Below, in pieces: positions 1 to 11,154 of a stretch of 64,000 bases of DNA. The DNA comes from Talpa occidentalis (taxonomy: Eukaryota > Chordata > Mammalia > Eulipotyphla > Talpidae): NCBI RefSeq assembly GCF_014898055.3, contig NW_023601104.1:73143106-73207105 (forward strand), in the 5' to 3' direction. Under the pieces are notes generated by a model. That model had not been told where the DNA came from and ran no database searches. It saw only the letters and a list, made by a program, of their open reading frames with translations. Within the stretch, counting starts at the first letter, position 1, and each line of letters starts with the position of its first letter. A program made the translations under genes and the position numbers.

Positions 1-522
1 TTGAATGAGATATAATGGGACAGTCAGGATGGCAGCCTGTGCCGCTTGTAACTGCCTTGCCTGTGGTCACATTGTCCATGCCTTCTACCAGGAAGCTCAC
101 CCCATTTAATTCCAGGGCAAGAATAGGTGGGCAATAAGTGAAAGGGGAGTGAGGCTGTGTCCACCCCTCCCCAACATACCTCCAGTATTCACACAACAAA
201 GCCACAGATTCCATTTTCTTCCTTCGGTTTTGTTCCTTCTCCAACCTCAATTCCACCCAAGTGTCAGGACTGCATGGGAAGTAAGGGGAGGGTTCCTAAG
301 GGAGTTAGCTCTCCACAGGTGAGTAAGGCCACAGAAACTGCCCCCTCTGCATCATACCTCACAGGGGTTATTTTTCAGGGATTCTTTAAGCAAAGGAGTG
401 AAATCTTGCCACAGTTGCTAAATTAACAAAAAGTTTCCAAGTTGTACTCTTTCTCTTTTTTACTTTCAAAAAGAAAAACCCAGAAAGACACTTCAGATTG
501 TATAAATGAGGGTATGCCAACA
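1..522. other. Unique sequence, no gene recognised
   Basis: I see no exon, RNA gene or recognisable repeat here. An open frame of 89 codons (157-426, plus) has no domain, no signal peptide and a composition like that of random sequence, so I do not call it coding. The end of the stretch holds the left copy of the TSD of the neighbouring SINE. Confidence 0.5.
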
Positions 523-536
523 GTGTGGCCAGTTTT

Positions 537-858
537 TTTTTTTTTTTTAAATTTTCTAGAGGCATGTCTTATTTATTTATCTATTTGTTTGTTTGTTTGG
601 TTGGTTTATACATGCACTGGGTACAGTCAGAAGCCGGGAGGGTGAGAGAATTCACCAGAGTCAGAGCAGGGAGCAGAACAGGCAGAAGGACCGAAGTACA
701 CTGCTGAGGGGAGCAGCGGGCGGCAGGAGAGGTCTGCGCGCCATGTGGGACCCTCCTCTGGTGGCCGGGGAGCAGCCGGGGATCGAACCGGCGCCGCAGA
801 GGCCGCGGGCAGCTTCGCAACCCAGCGCTCAACCGCTGCGCCACCTGGGAGGCCCATT
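537..858 (-). mobile_element. tRNA-derived SINE, young subfamily A, with extended 3' tail
   Basis: Full-length minus-strand copy. The tRNA-like head lies at the right end (about 775-855) with an intact B box (reverse complement of ggatcgaaccg near 780), and the A-rich tail lies at the left. A 14-bp perfect TSD (gtgtggccagtttt) flanks it at 523-536 and 859-872. The copy is CpG-rich, which suggests a recent insertion. The tail is odd: it carries a (CAAA)n run on the minus strand and then an extra tag (tagaggcatgtctt on the plus strand, 557-570) before the terminal poly(A). The same tag occurs in the copy at 54,231-54,538. Confidence 0.93.
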
Positions 859-872
859 GTGTGGCCAGTTTT

Positions 873-1654
873 GCTTAATCTTATGAAGGAAAATTTGTGA
901 CCTTACATACACACATCTGTAATAAGCAATGGGACTTTCTTTATATTGTAAATCAATGTCATATTGTCTTTAAAAGAAAAAGAGATGGCAGATGGATCCT
1001 GGAACTAAGCTCCATAGCCCATTGCTCTCTCTAGCATGGTTTTGTTGATTTATTTTTCTGTGTTTGTTTATACCTGCTTTCATTCTTTGAAATATTATGA
1101 GATGTTCACAGTGAACCAATGCACATTTAAAATTCAGGATCAAGAAAAATAAGAACATTTGAAGACTAGGCCAAGAACATTTGAAGACTAGGCCAAGAAC
1201 ACAGATATGGGGACCACCAGGAACATTAGAGGTGAATCTTGGTTTATTGAGAACTGAGTTTGCTGGGCACCAGCACAGAGGGAGGTTTGGTGAGTTACCC
1301 AGATTTTTTTGTCCAATAGTGAGTGCACCAATTCCTTAGAAGAAGTAATGTGTGTCCTTAAAATTTTCCCTCAAATTCCTGATCCGAAGAAGCTTCATAC
1401 TGAAAACACTGGATGGAAAATAGAAAATACAGTCACAGTTTCGATAGGATCTTGTACTCTCTCTAAGTGAAAACCAACAGAAAAACCAAGCAGTTTGCTG
1501 GAAGCCAAGCAAGATGGCCCAACCACATCTTTCTTATGATCTGTTTTAATCAAGGAATATGATCAATGATAACCTGAACAGCTGAAGAAATGAATGAAAC
1601 TTTCCACAGTCCTCCATAAAGAACACACTCTTGGTGGAAAATACTGGAAAATTC
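873..1654. other. Unique sequence with a small tandem duplication
   Basis: No gene or dispersed repeat recognised. A perfect 22-bp head-to-tail duplication sits at 1151-1194; the rest is A/T-rich unique DNA. Confidence 0.45.
1151..1194. repeat. Perfect 22-bp tandem duplication
   Basis: The unit begins aagaacatttgaag and ends actaggcc. Copy 1 is 1151-1172 and copy 2 is 1173-1194, with no mismatch. A third copy starts (aagaaca) but breaks down at once. The identity of the copies suggests a recent slippage or duplication event. Confidence 0.95.
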
Positions 1655-1874
1655 TTCAGATGAAGAAAAACAAATACCATATGATTTCACTCATAGGTGA
1701 AAGATAAACAAAGCTAATGAATAAACAAAAGTAAAACAAGAACAGACTCTCAGATTCAGAGAGCAGATTGGTGGTCACCAGAGGAGAAGGGGGTTTGGGG
1801 GTAGATGAAATGGATAAAGGGGATCAAGTGTATGGTGGTAGATGGAAACTAAAATTTTGATAGTGATCATAATG

Positions 1875-1922
<48 letters not shown>

Positions 1923-2012
1923 ATACATGTGTATATATGCAGAAATATAATGCTGTACACCTAAAACTTACATAATATTATAAACCAAAGTTACATCCAT
2001 AAAAGTTTAAAA
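1655..2012 (+). mobile_element. L1 3' end (old L1M-like)
   Basis: The sequence follows the typical end of mammalian L1: 'ccatatgatttcactcat' near 1677, a purine-rich 'ggtggtcaccagagg' segment, then 'gtacacctaaaacttac' and 'ttataaaccaa' near 1980. No ORF2 remains. A TA/TG microsatellite has expanded inside it. The family assignment rests on remembered consensus sequences. Confidence 0.75.
1876..1938. repeat. Compound (AT)n-(GT)n microsatellite
   Basis: About 14 AT units run directly into about 10 GT units, followed by a degenerate gtatacatgtgtatata tract. It lies inside the old L1 tail and is probably length-variable. Confidence 0.95.
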
Positions 2013-2099
2013 TGACACACAGGTTTTTAATAGATGTTGAACAACAGACAGAACAATGTTCTAGTCTATAGATTACAAGTATTGTGTTGGGCAGATCCA

Positions 2100-2425
2100 A
2101 TACAGGAGAGATCAAATGCAGATGGTATAACATACAACAGCCTGGATGTATTTCAAAGGCTTTATGCTAAATGAAAGAAGCCTGCCTCAAAAGGTTACAT
2201 GCTGGATGACTCCATTTATATATCATTTTGGAAAAGACAAAACAGTGGTGATAAAGAACAGATCAGTGGTTTCCAGAGGCAGGGTTAGGGAAAAGTGACT
2301 ATAAAGGAATAGCACAAAAGAGTTTGGGGTGGGGGTAGGGGAGTTGATGGATCTTGTCTATATTCTTATTATAGTGGTGGTTACACAAATCTATATCTAT
2401 GTTTAAAGACATAGAACTGAAAAAA
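2100..2425 (+). mobile_element. Old L1 3' end fragment
   Basis: The layout resembles the 3' UTR of older L1M families: 'gatgactccatttatatat', then 'cagtggtttccagaggcagg', then 'ttatagtggtggttacac', ending in an A-run at 2420-2432. There is no coding sequence. The family name is not resolved. Confidence 0.6.
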
Positions 2426-3191
2426 AAAAAAGGAAAGATGGAAGGAGGATGAGGGAAGGGGAACAGAAAGAAGGGAGGGGGTCACTTGTGATCTCTCAGG
2501 CAATCAAGATCACTAAATAGAAACTCAGTCAGAATAAAAGGGGGACCAATTCTAGCAAAACTGTCTTGACATAAGCTCTCAGTGTTCTTAGCTTTATCTT
2601 CTCACCCTTTAGTCTTTCCTTGTTTTCTTTCTGACTTGCACTGCCTGCATAATAATATCAAGCCAAGGAAATGAGCAATAAAGGTGGCATTTCAGGTGTC
2701 AGTCAAGAGGTGAGGTAGTTTCAATAGTGGGATCAGGTCCTCCTAAATCACACTGTGAATACAGATAATCCTCTATTCTTCCTACAACAATTTCAGTATA
2801 GGAAGATGCAACATGACCTAGGAGAACTAGGGCTTCTTGGGGATAAAGAAAGAAAAGTTCCTAAGCAAGGAACAAGCTGGATATATGACAGGAAGGACAA
2901 TTCAGACACGAGAAGTTCCCACTCTCGTTAGGATGATTATGTCCAAAATGTGGGGTTGGAGATATGGGTGGATAGTAAAGGCTTTTGGCCTTTTCTGCCC
3001 TCAGCTAACTTGGGCCTTTCTAGTGGGGCAAGAAAGGGTGTTCACATAGCCTGGCACGGCTTCCTGGCCCTGGCCAACATGTTTTTATCACTCCATTCTC
3101 CATGTGGGCACTCCCTTTGGGACCTTACAAAGAAGCATGTCTGCAGCGGTACAGAGAATAGACATTCTGATTCCTGACCAAATGTCACATA
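2426..3191. other. Unique sequence, purine-rich at its left end
   Basis: A short purine-rich tract (2426-2480) is followed by sequence I cannot assign. There is no convincing exon: open frames are 70 codons or fewer and lack domains. The right end holds the left TSD of the L1 that follows. Confidence 0.45.
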
Positions 3192-3240
3192 CAATGTCAC
3201 AACCTCATGCTGGGAAAACTGGGTCGCTACATGCAAAAGA

Positions 3241-4231
3241 ATGAAGCTTGACTACTACCTCACACCATGCACAAAAACCAACTCAAAATGGATTAAAGAA
3301 CTAGACATAAGACCTGAAACCATAAAATACATTGAAGAAAATATAGGCGAAACACTACATGACATGCACATCAAAGACATCTTTACAGACACATCACCCA
3401 AAGCAGTGATAGCAAAGGCAAAGATAAATAGCTGGAACTACATCAAACTAAGGAGCTTCTGCACAGCAAAAGAGACAATAACCAAAACAAAGAGAAACTC
3501 CACCGACTGGGAGAACATTTTTGCACCCAACACTAATGATAAAGGACTGATCACAGAAATCTACAAAGAGCTGATGAAACTCAACAAAAACAAAGAAAAT
3601 AATCCAGTCAAAAAATGGGCAGAAGTGCTAAAAAGAAACTTCTCTGAAGAAGAAATGCAAATGGCCAACAGGCATATGAAAAAAATGTTCAACATCACTT
3701 GTAATCAGGGAAATGCAAATCAAAACTACAATGAGATACCATCCTACACCAGTGAGAATGGCACATATTAAAAAAACTAGCAACAACAAATGTTGACAAG
3801 GTTGTGGAGAAAAAGGAACTCTCCTGCACTGTTGGTGGGAGTGCAAACTGGTCCAACCACTATGGAGAGCTGTGTGGAGATTTCTTGAACTACTAAACAT
3901 GGAGCTTTCATATGATCCAGCAATTCCACTCCTAGATATTTACCCAAAGGACACAGAAACAGTAATTCCAAAGGGCACCTGCACCTCTGTGTTTATAGCA
4001 GCACTATTTACAATAGCTAAGCTTTGGAAACAACCCAAATGCCCAAAAATAGATGACTGGATCAAGAAGATGTGGTACATACACACCATGGAATATTACT
4101 CAGCAATTAAAAAAGATAAACACATGCAGTTTGCAGCAACATGGATGGAGCTAGAAGGGATCATGCTCAGCGAAATAAATCAGAAAGAAAAAGAAAAATA
4201 CCAGATGGTCTCACTCATAGCAGGAATTTAG
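3241..4231 (+). pseudogene. L1 ORF2 C-terminal region, inactivated
   Basis: Encodes the end of the L1 ORF2 protein, downstream of the reverse transcriptase domain, and reads like a typical L1 (for example [20 protein letters not shown], later MWYIHTMEYYSAIKKD and the end YQMVSLIAGI). It lacks the endonuclease and reverse transcriptase, so it could not act. Two breaks are visible. The A-run at 3679-3685 has seven A where the 56.8-kb copy has six, which shifts the frame. In the restored frame a TGA lies at 3794-3796, where the 40.7-kb copy has a sense codon. The second open stretch runs from about 3872 to 4231. Confidence 0.9.
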
Positions 4232-4320
4232 AAAAACTAAATAAGAGACCAGGAAAAAGACTAATCAATACAAAGTAAAAATCAAAATCAACAAGCAACT
4301 ATAAACCAGAGACACACTAT

Positions 4321-4380
4321 GGGTGGGGCGGGGGGGTGGCGGGTAAGGAAGGACTAAAGTCAAAATAAGGGGGGGGGTAC
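4321..4380 (+). repeat. G-rich tract of the L1 3' UTR
   Basis: Several runs of three to nine G (4321-4346 and 4369-4378), as found in mammalian L1 3' UTRs and able in principle to form a G-quadruplex. The equivalent tracts at 41,251-41,279 (G-rich) and 56,165-56,196 (C-rich on the plus strand) differ in length, as expected for an unstable tract. Confidence 0.7.
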
Positions 4381-4498
4381 AATTGTATGGGGAATATAAC
4401 CAAAATGAAAATGCATACATTGTGCAAAGATGAAAAAAGATGTAAGAATTATATAAAATAAAATATTTAAATTAAAAAAAAAAGCAATATCACAACCT

Positions 4499-5770
4499 TA
4501 CCCTAATGTGTTCCCTTTAACAATTGTGTCCTATGATTTTGGATATTCTGATGTCAGCACAGTGGTTTGACACATAGTATGCAGCATTTAACAAATGTTG
4601 AGTGAGTGAAAGAGAGGCAAATAAAGAGAAATGGAGGGAGAGGAGAAAAGGAACATTCAGCCTAAGGCCCATACTCTCAGGAAATAAGCTATAAGAACAT
4701 TCTAGTCACTCACCCAGCAGATGTTTATTGAACGCAGTGCTTTCGCCTCTGTATATCCACCCTCCACCCTTGCCCACCCTACTGATTCCCAAGAGACCAA
4801 ACTACACAGATGCACCAGAGGAATGCCCCTGCCCCATCTCCACAATGGAGCACCAGCTGGAGATACAGGAAGGAGGACAGTTAAATCAGGGAAGTGATTT
4901 TCCTCCTCCCTCACCCCATTCTTAAGGGTTGCCATGAGCAAGCTACAGCCCTTCAATACATTAGCTCATTTCCACAGATTTGGGGGCGGAGGGGGTGTGG
5001 TGGGGGTGCTCTGGGTTCCAGCAACTCCTCCCCTCCTGTCCCTTCTCTCTTGGAGTGATTATGGCTCCCCACAGTTGCTAAATCAGGGTGCTATACTATA
5101 CCTTCCAGATCCCTACATCCTACCAATATCTTTGTATATAATCATTCCAGTAAACTTAGAATTACCTCTATTTGAATGCACCAACTCTTTTTTCCGGGAC
5201 CCTGAAGAAAGTGCCAGGTATTATGCTAACCTCTGGGGTTACAAATGTGGATGAGACACAGCTCACTATGTAGTAGGTCAGAGCCACATAAAAGCAAATT
5301 CTAATGCAGGCTGAAGTGTGCAGTGAGGGAGCAATGCACGTGTTATGCTTTCCAAAAATCAGCTTCTGAAAATTAAGCTGGGATCTGCCTCTGGGCAAAG
5401 CAAAGGAGAGTTCCCAGCATGCACTGCAGGAATCCAGGATAATGTTCACACACCTCCTCTTGCCAGTTTTTTTACTGGTCCCTGGAAGAGTAAAGAATGG
5501 TTTGTTTGTTTGAAACTCCCAAGTTGGAGTTGCAGAAACAAAAGCAAGTTCAATGAGAAATCTATATTCAACTGACTTTATTCTCCATACTGTCCCACAA
5601 GCTCATCATGCCCCTTCTAATCAGTTTTTTTAACTCCTGATTACCCCTCAGTCTACTCATTCTTTCCCCAAGTTTACTAATTTCTTAACTTTTTTGACAT
5701 AAGAAATATCATAGTACATTTTGATAAACAAATAAGTTTTTATTTTTCTCCTATGACAAGAAAGTTAGAT
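4499..5770. other. Mostly unique sequence with L2/MIR-like scraps
   Basis: Short pieces resemble the 3' end of L2 or MIR: 'gacacatagtatgcagcatttaac' near 4570 (plus sense), 'cagatgtttattgaacgc' near 4718 and 'gccaggtattatgctaac' near 5213 (minus sense). Between them I recognise nothing. Open frames of up to 106 codons (4934-5254) have no family features. Confidence 0.4.
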
Positions 5771-6120
5771 AGGCTGTTGCTGTTATTGTTTCACTAGCTC
5801 AGTGTTATTATCAAGGACCTAGATTCCTCATATTTCTGCTCCAGCAACTATAGCATGTTGGCTTTTCCTCTTCATGCCTGCTGCCTCATGGTCACAAGAT
5901 GACAAGCAGCAACAGAGGCATCAAGGACAAGTTCAAGGAGAGAGGAAGGAAATAGGTAAGCTCACATTTCCTGTCTGTACCTTTTATCAGGAAATCAAAG
6001 ACATTCTCACATAACCCAAGCAGACATCCCCTTACTAGTAAGAACTAGTTCTTACTGGCCAGAACTAGTTCAGCTGATCACCTCTAGCTATAAGCAATGC
6101 TAAGAAATTATTCATTTTTG
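5771..6120 (+). repeat. Probable ancient dispersed repeat, family not named
   Basis: The pattern 'tcatggtcacaagatgacaag ... cagacatccccttact ... tggccagaactagttcagc' is reminiscent of a widespread old mammalian repeat in which 'ggtcacaagatgg' and 'ttggccagaactg' recur. The match is weak and from memory. It contains a perfect 20-bp palindrome at 6037-6056. Confidence 0.35.
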
Positions 6121-7705
6121 TGCCTGGTCATCCTCTTTTCCTGCCATTATCAGGTTCATGTTTTTCCCCTTCCATTTTTCTCTCAGCACAATCTCTTTTT
6201 ACCTGTTCAGGAAGTTATTCTTCCAGCTCACTACAGAGATAGCTCATGATACATTCCCTGACTATAGGGCACAGAGGGAAAGTTTGGACTGATAGCTTTC
6301 CAGCTGTCATTCAATTTTCTTCTTTACTGGGAGATAGTGGTCTATCCTGGTATATTCTTTTTTGGGGAGATATTGGTATATCCTTTGGTTATAATAGCCC
6401 TATGTGAAATAAAAGGAAACCTGTGTTTTTATATAAAAGAGTAGTAATATACATCCTGGAGGCTCCAAACTGTAACTTGAACAGGATCTTCAGATAAGTA
6501 GCAAGAAAAGACTGTCACATGTATTTTAAGGAGGGGAGGAAGGTAACTCTGCAGGTGAAATAGAACCCAGAAATGGTGATAAAGGAGAATGAGAAGACCA
6601 CCTACACCATGGCCTGCCATCCACTTGCCATCTGCCATCGCATATGCATATTATCTTCCTAGCCCCTGACATGTACAGGGAACAGTGTGGCAGAAGGAAG
6701 AGCAGAAGCTCTGGAGCCACAACCTGGCACTGGCACTTTCAAGCACCATGATCTGTTTTGAGTTTAAAGCCCAAGTTCTCTCTTGGTCTCTGGCATCAGC
6801 TAGAAAGACTCTTCCTAAAACCCCTGAGAAAATGACCTACACATGCCTCCCCCCAAATCTATCTTGCCAGGTGCCTTAAGCCAACTCTCACCTATAGGTT
6901 CAGTCCTACCTTAGACTGCAAAACAGTTGCTATTCCTAGACTTAGTGACTTCAACAAGTCTTAATAAAGATAAGTGCTTAATGGCTCAGTGTCAAACCAA
7001 TTCAGTGTCTGGTCTCTTTCTGACTATGTATCCTGATTTTACCTACTTATCTATTTCCTTTTTAGTAACATCTGCCTGTGACTGCAGCTTTAGGGACTGA
7101 GCCCCCAAATCAACTCTTTAGGAGCCCATGTATAATCTTGCTTAAAAATCCCACTCTTTTCTCTCTCCACAAATGACTATTAGCCTCCAGATGTCTGACC
7201 TTGATTCCTCCAAACCCTTCTGCTTTTTTTGCTACATATTCACTTATCATTTATTGCACTCTGATCTGAGCCAGTCCCAAGCTTCTTTTTCTTTTTCCAA
7301 GAACAAAACATCTGTTCATACCCCTTTTGCCACCTAACCACAGCTGATCCATATCTAATTATATATTACTCAATACAAATTAACAAGACAAATCTTTACC
7401 ATTAAATATTTATATCAGCCCAAATTGGGTTATAATTCCAAATAAAAAATTCACTTTCTAGCTACAGCTAAGGTGTGGTTTATGGGATCTTACATACTAG
7501 GGTAGATAATCCATCTTAGAGGGTTCTACATGATTCCTTTAAGATGTATATTCTGTGAAAGACAGAGAGCTTCACCCCAGAGAAGAGCTCAGTCAGAAAG
7601 TAGAAGAGGAAAGGATGAATTTTAGAGACATTTAGAGACAAAAGCACAGATTGTAGATTTAGGCAGGACAGGGTTTGAATCTGTCTTCACCTCTTACTAG
7701 CTTAG
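6121..7705. other. Unique sequence, nothing recognised
   Basis: About 1.6 kb without a gene. Possible MIR traces occur around 6670-6760 ('gagcagaagctctggagcc'), too weak for a separate call. Open frames of 60-70 codons show no domains. Confidence 0.4.
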
Positions 7706-8112
7706 TAACTTGGCAGTTTAAAAATATGGTCTCAAAATTCTTTGAGAGTCCTCTTATCAAAAAGAGATTACATGTATTTTGGATTCTGAAGTTACTTTAT
7801 TATTATCATACAAAAGAAGTGAAGCTAAGCCAGTCTCCCTCCCAAGATTTGAGAAATTGCAAGGTGCTTAATCATGGAGCCCAGTCACCATACTGTAAGG
7901 AAACTCAACTCAGCCATGGAGAGGCCTATGTGGAAAGGAGCCTCAAGCCACTCTTATCAGCTGACTGCGTCACCATTCTGGAAATGGGTCATCCAGCCCC
8001 AGAATGAGCCCGTCTATCAAGTCCTACTCACATTGTAGATTCATGGGAAAAATAAGTGATTATTTAAGCCACTAAGTTGGAGAGTGGTTTTTTACACAGC
8101 AATAACTAGAAC
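7706..8112 (+). repeat. MLT1-like (MaLR) solitary LTR
   Basis: The right end has the typical MLT1 order: 'tgactgcgtcaccattctgg', 'cccagaatgagccc', 'tgggaaaaataagtgattatttaagccactaagtt', then 'ggtttttacacagcaataactagaacg'. It is an ancient retrotransposon LTR with no internal coding region beside it. An open frame of 110 codons across it is fortuitous. Confidence 0.65.
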
Positions 8113-8125
8113 GCTAGTGACTAAG

Positions 8126-8262
8126 TCTTTTAACCCTCTTTAAGTCTTGTATCTTTGTCTATGAAGGGAGGGTAATAATAACACCTGACTCATGGAACCT
8201 ATCATAAGGATTCAATGAGGTGGTGGACTTGAAGTGCCTGCCCTATTATCTGGCACTCAGAT
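8126..8262 (+). repeat. MIR fragment
   Basis: Matches the MIR core and 3' part: 'ttaaccctctttaagtc', 'tatgaagggagggtaataataacacctgactca', 'ggattcaatgaggtgg', 'ttatctggcactcag'. Confidence 0.6.
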
Positions 8263-9555
8263 GTCCCAGAAACTGATCCTGAAACAAAAATAATGTATTC
8301 ATAATTTATTAAGAAGGTGCTCCCAGGGTTAAAAAGTATAGGGAAAACAAGGAGGAAGTCAAACAAAGATGCAATTTGGGGCTAAGTTTGTGGAGAGTGA
8401 CTTCAGTCTGAGAAGTCAGGAGAATTCTGGTGTATAAGTTATACCTGCATGAAGGTAATTGGGCTTTCATACTCCTGAACCCATCAGTCATGGGTTAAGC
8501 ACTTCCCTGGGGAATGCAAATGCCTAAGCACCTCTGTCTTTCTGTGGAAAAGCCAGGGCCCCAGTAGGACCCAGCAGGCCCAGAGGGATGGACATAGCCT
8601 GAAGCAGTCTCCAAAAAGAGTTGCAGATGCTGATTGTTGGAAGTGAAAGCACACCAAGGCACAATTTTCAGCACTTAACACACACACACACACACACAAC
8701 CAACACCAGTACACAATTATTCAAAAGGATCTAGGTGGAGCACTGACATTGTCCAGTGCATTGAGGCACTCAAAAAACTAGTTCTCATGAACATGTAACA
8801 TACAATGAGCTGCACTTGCTTCTCACGAGTATAGTCAAACTGGATGAATTAAGAGACATTCCCCATGTAAAGATTTACACCAGTCAGACAGGGAGCAGTA
8901 AATAAAAGCAACAGATTAGTACAATATTACTAAATCCCATCATTTAGGGCCCCGCCTGGCAGATTTAATAAATGAGATCTATCTCTTCTTAGTGGATGTG
9001 CTAGCATAACTACCACCTAAATCAAGTCTGCAGAGAATCAAGTGATCTGATGGATAGCTATATTTTAGTTCAATAGCAGTAATGCATGGAGGATTTGGAG
9101 GGATTTGTGCAGGAATCAGAGAAAGTAATGTTTGTCTTGAATTAACTAATTTTTATAATCAATGTACTGTAAGTGATATGCTCCTGCCAAAGTAGATTTG
9201 TGACCTGCCTGAAGTACCAATTATGTTCCAATTTATACCGTGAATCTATTTGGTAATATGAGGTATTGCAGCAATTTTAACACATCAGTAAAGATGGAAA
9301 TCAATTTATTCTTCTTAATATTTGGCAACAAGCTTTGTAAATAAAAAGGAATATATGGAATTTCTGAGGCTGGGCTAGCCTTTTACTTTTCATCATTTCC
9401 CACTTCATAATTTCTAGCTAAAGGCAAGATTTGTCCCCCTAGAGATTCCACCCTGACCCAAGACCAAGCTACCCACCCCCAAGCCCCTCCCCCACTGGGA
9501 AGTATGGGGTCTTCTTCAGGACTGGCCTGTTGGTGGGTTGATGGGCTGGACTGAA
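8263..9555. other. Unique sequence, possible conserved non-coding stretch at 8,900-9,360
   Basis: No gene. A (CA)n run lies at 8676-8698. The stretch 8,900-9,360 is free of recognisable repeats, A/T-rich and full of homeodomain-like TAAT cores, which is how many conserved non-coding elements look. This is an impression only. Confidence 0.35.
8676..8698. repeat. (CA)n microsatellite
   Basis: About 11 CA units on the plus strand. Confidence 0.95.
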
Positions 9556-9705
9556 CTTTACAAGTGTAATGTCACCTGCATTATCTCACCTGGAGGCTGG
9601 ACAGACATTGGCATTCTTACTTTACAAATAAGGAAACTGAGGCTCAAAAACCATAAGGAATTTGTGAGGATGAAGGTAAGGTTCAAATTCTTGATCTTCT
9701 GACCA
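9556..9705 (-). repeat. MIR fragment
   Basis: Reverse-complement MIR core: 'gcattatctcacctgg', 'actttacaaataaggaaactgaggctcaaaaacc', then a decayed 'aaggttcaaattctt'. Confidence 0.65.
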
Positions 9706-11154
9706 TAAATCTGATTTTAAGCTTTGAATCCACAAAGAAATGTAATAATGGCTTAATCTCTGTATTAACCTGTCCCTGTCTTCTGAGAAAATGAGAACAC
9801 AAGATCAGAGAGACAAGTAGGAGGTTCCCAAGTAGAAGAAAGGTGGGGGATGGGAAGAGGGGCTCAGGAAGGACAAATGACACATACAAAAGCAGGGGGG
9901 TCGTGAGTGTATGGTGAGATTCCAATTACACCTGAGACAGAGAAAACTAGAAAGAGAATTTCCTTACATTTACAAAAAAATTTTTTAAAGATCCAATAGC
10001 ACATCCCAGACTTTTCTTGAAATGATTAGGAGCTGAGGTGACAGGTCAACCAACTGACTTGAAACCTGAGGAAAGAGGCGCCTGCAAGGAGAGATGAGTC
10101 ATGAGCTCCTGCATGGCTGGTACAGATGCCATTGGGTGTGGAAGAATTCAGCTAAAATTGTCAGCAAGTTGGTAAAGGTCAAGTATGAGCTAGTGGGAGA
10201 AATTAGAATCCCAGGGGAAGCAGATGTACAGAAAATCCACACCTCCTGCAGTTTCTTCTTCATGGACCTCACTGGCCACTAACAGAAAACTCTGGCAAGT
10301 GTCCTGAGGTATCCTCCGTGCAACAGGCTTGGAGGAAAGAATCTGAAGCTGCTGTGGGAAACCTAAGAAACCTGACTTGGAACCTACCACTCTCTCTCTC
10401 CAACAGCACAAAAAAAATGTAATGTTTTAGGGGAAGAGCAACAAGTGACAACTCTTAGGGCTCAGAAGAAAATTTATTATAGCTAAAGAAAGAACACTCT
10501 TGGTTGCTAAGCTGAAATACCCGCTGATTCCAGAACTATTTTTGAGAAGGGACACACCACAGAACTATCTCTGAGAACATCAGAGCCCCAGGACCCAGAG
10601 ACATAGATAGCACCTGTCTGCAACTCTCTAATTAGAACAACAGAGAATATCACTCCATTCCCCACCAATTTCGACTACCAGGCTAGCAAGCAGCAAGTAA
10701 CAAATAATAATTGAATATTGCTGAGAGATTTACTTGAGTATAGAGATATACTCTCTCTGAGTTACAACTCAAAGAGAAGTTTGAAATGCAAAAATAGAGA
10801 AGCCATTAAGAAAAACTTTCTGGCAAGCCAGCCCCTACCCTGAACCCAAGTCAGTGCCAGAAGAATCTTAAGTCTGCAGAGCACTGAGGAGGACTGTGGC
10901 AAAAACTAAGCCCAGGTCCAGTTCACTAAAAGCCAAGCACAAGGAAAGATGTGCTCATTTCCAGGCACAAAAACTGTTTATAGTTTTTATTATGCTGTAT
11001 TAGATGTTCAACTTTTTAAAAAATTAAAAGACATATGAAAAAGAAAGAAGAAAACAATACTGTCAAGAGACAAAGCAAAAAAAAAACTAGTTATATAAAA
11101 TGCACACAAAACACACAAAAAATTAAAACGCACACACAAAAATTAGAAATCCTT
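9706..11154. other. Unique sequence, nothing recognised
   Basis: No exon or clear repeat. The end (about 11,030-11,154) is very A-rich and may be a decayed part of the neighbouring old L1. Open frames of 60-80 codons have no features of known proteins. Confidence 0.4.

Larger units (their letters stand above)
3206..4484 (+). mobile_element. 5'-truncated L1 insertion with TSD
   Basis: A young-looking L1 3' fragment of about 1.28 kb. The TSD is caatgtcacaacct at 3192-3205 and caatatcacaacct at 4485-4498 (one mismatch). It starts within the C-terminal part of ORF2, contains the ORF2 stop at 4229-4231, a G-rich 3' UTR tract at 4321-4346 and a second G-run near 4369-4378. The end is caaagatgaaaaaagatg, then aaataaaatatttaaat and a short poly(A). 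The same 3' UTR occurs at 40,614-41,436 and, inverted, at 56,020-56,860, so they belong to one L1 lineage. Confidence 0.93.

Noticed and set aside
1151..1194. CRISPR-like direct repeats
   Set aside because: Only two head-to-tail units without spacers, in a mammalian genome.
3241..3771. 176-codon open frame
   Set aside because: It is the C-terminal part of L1 ORF2, shifted by an extra A at 3679-3685, not a host gene.
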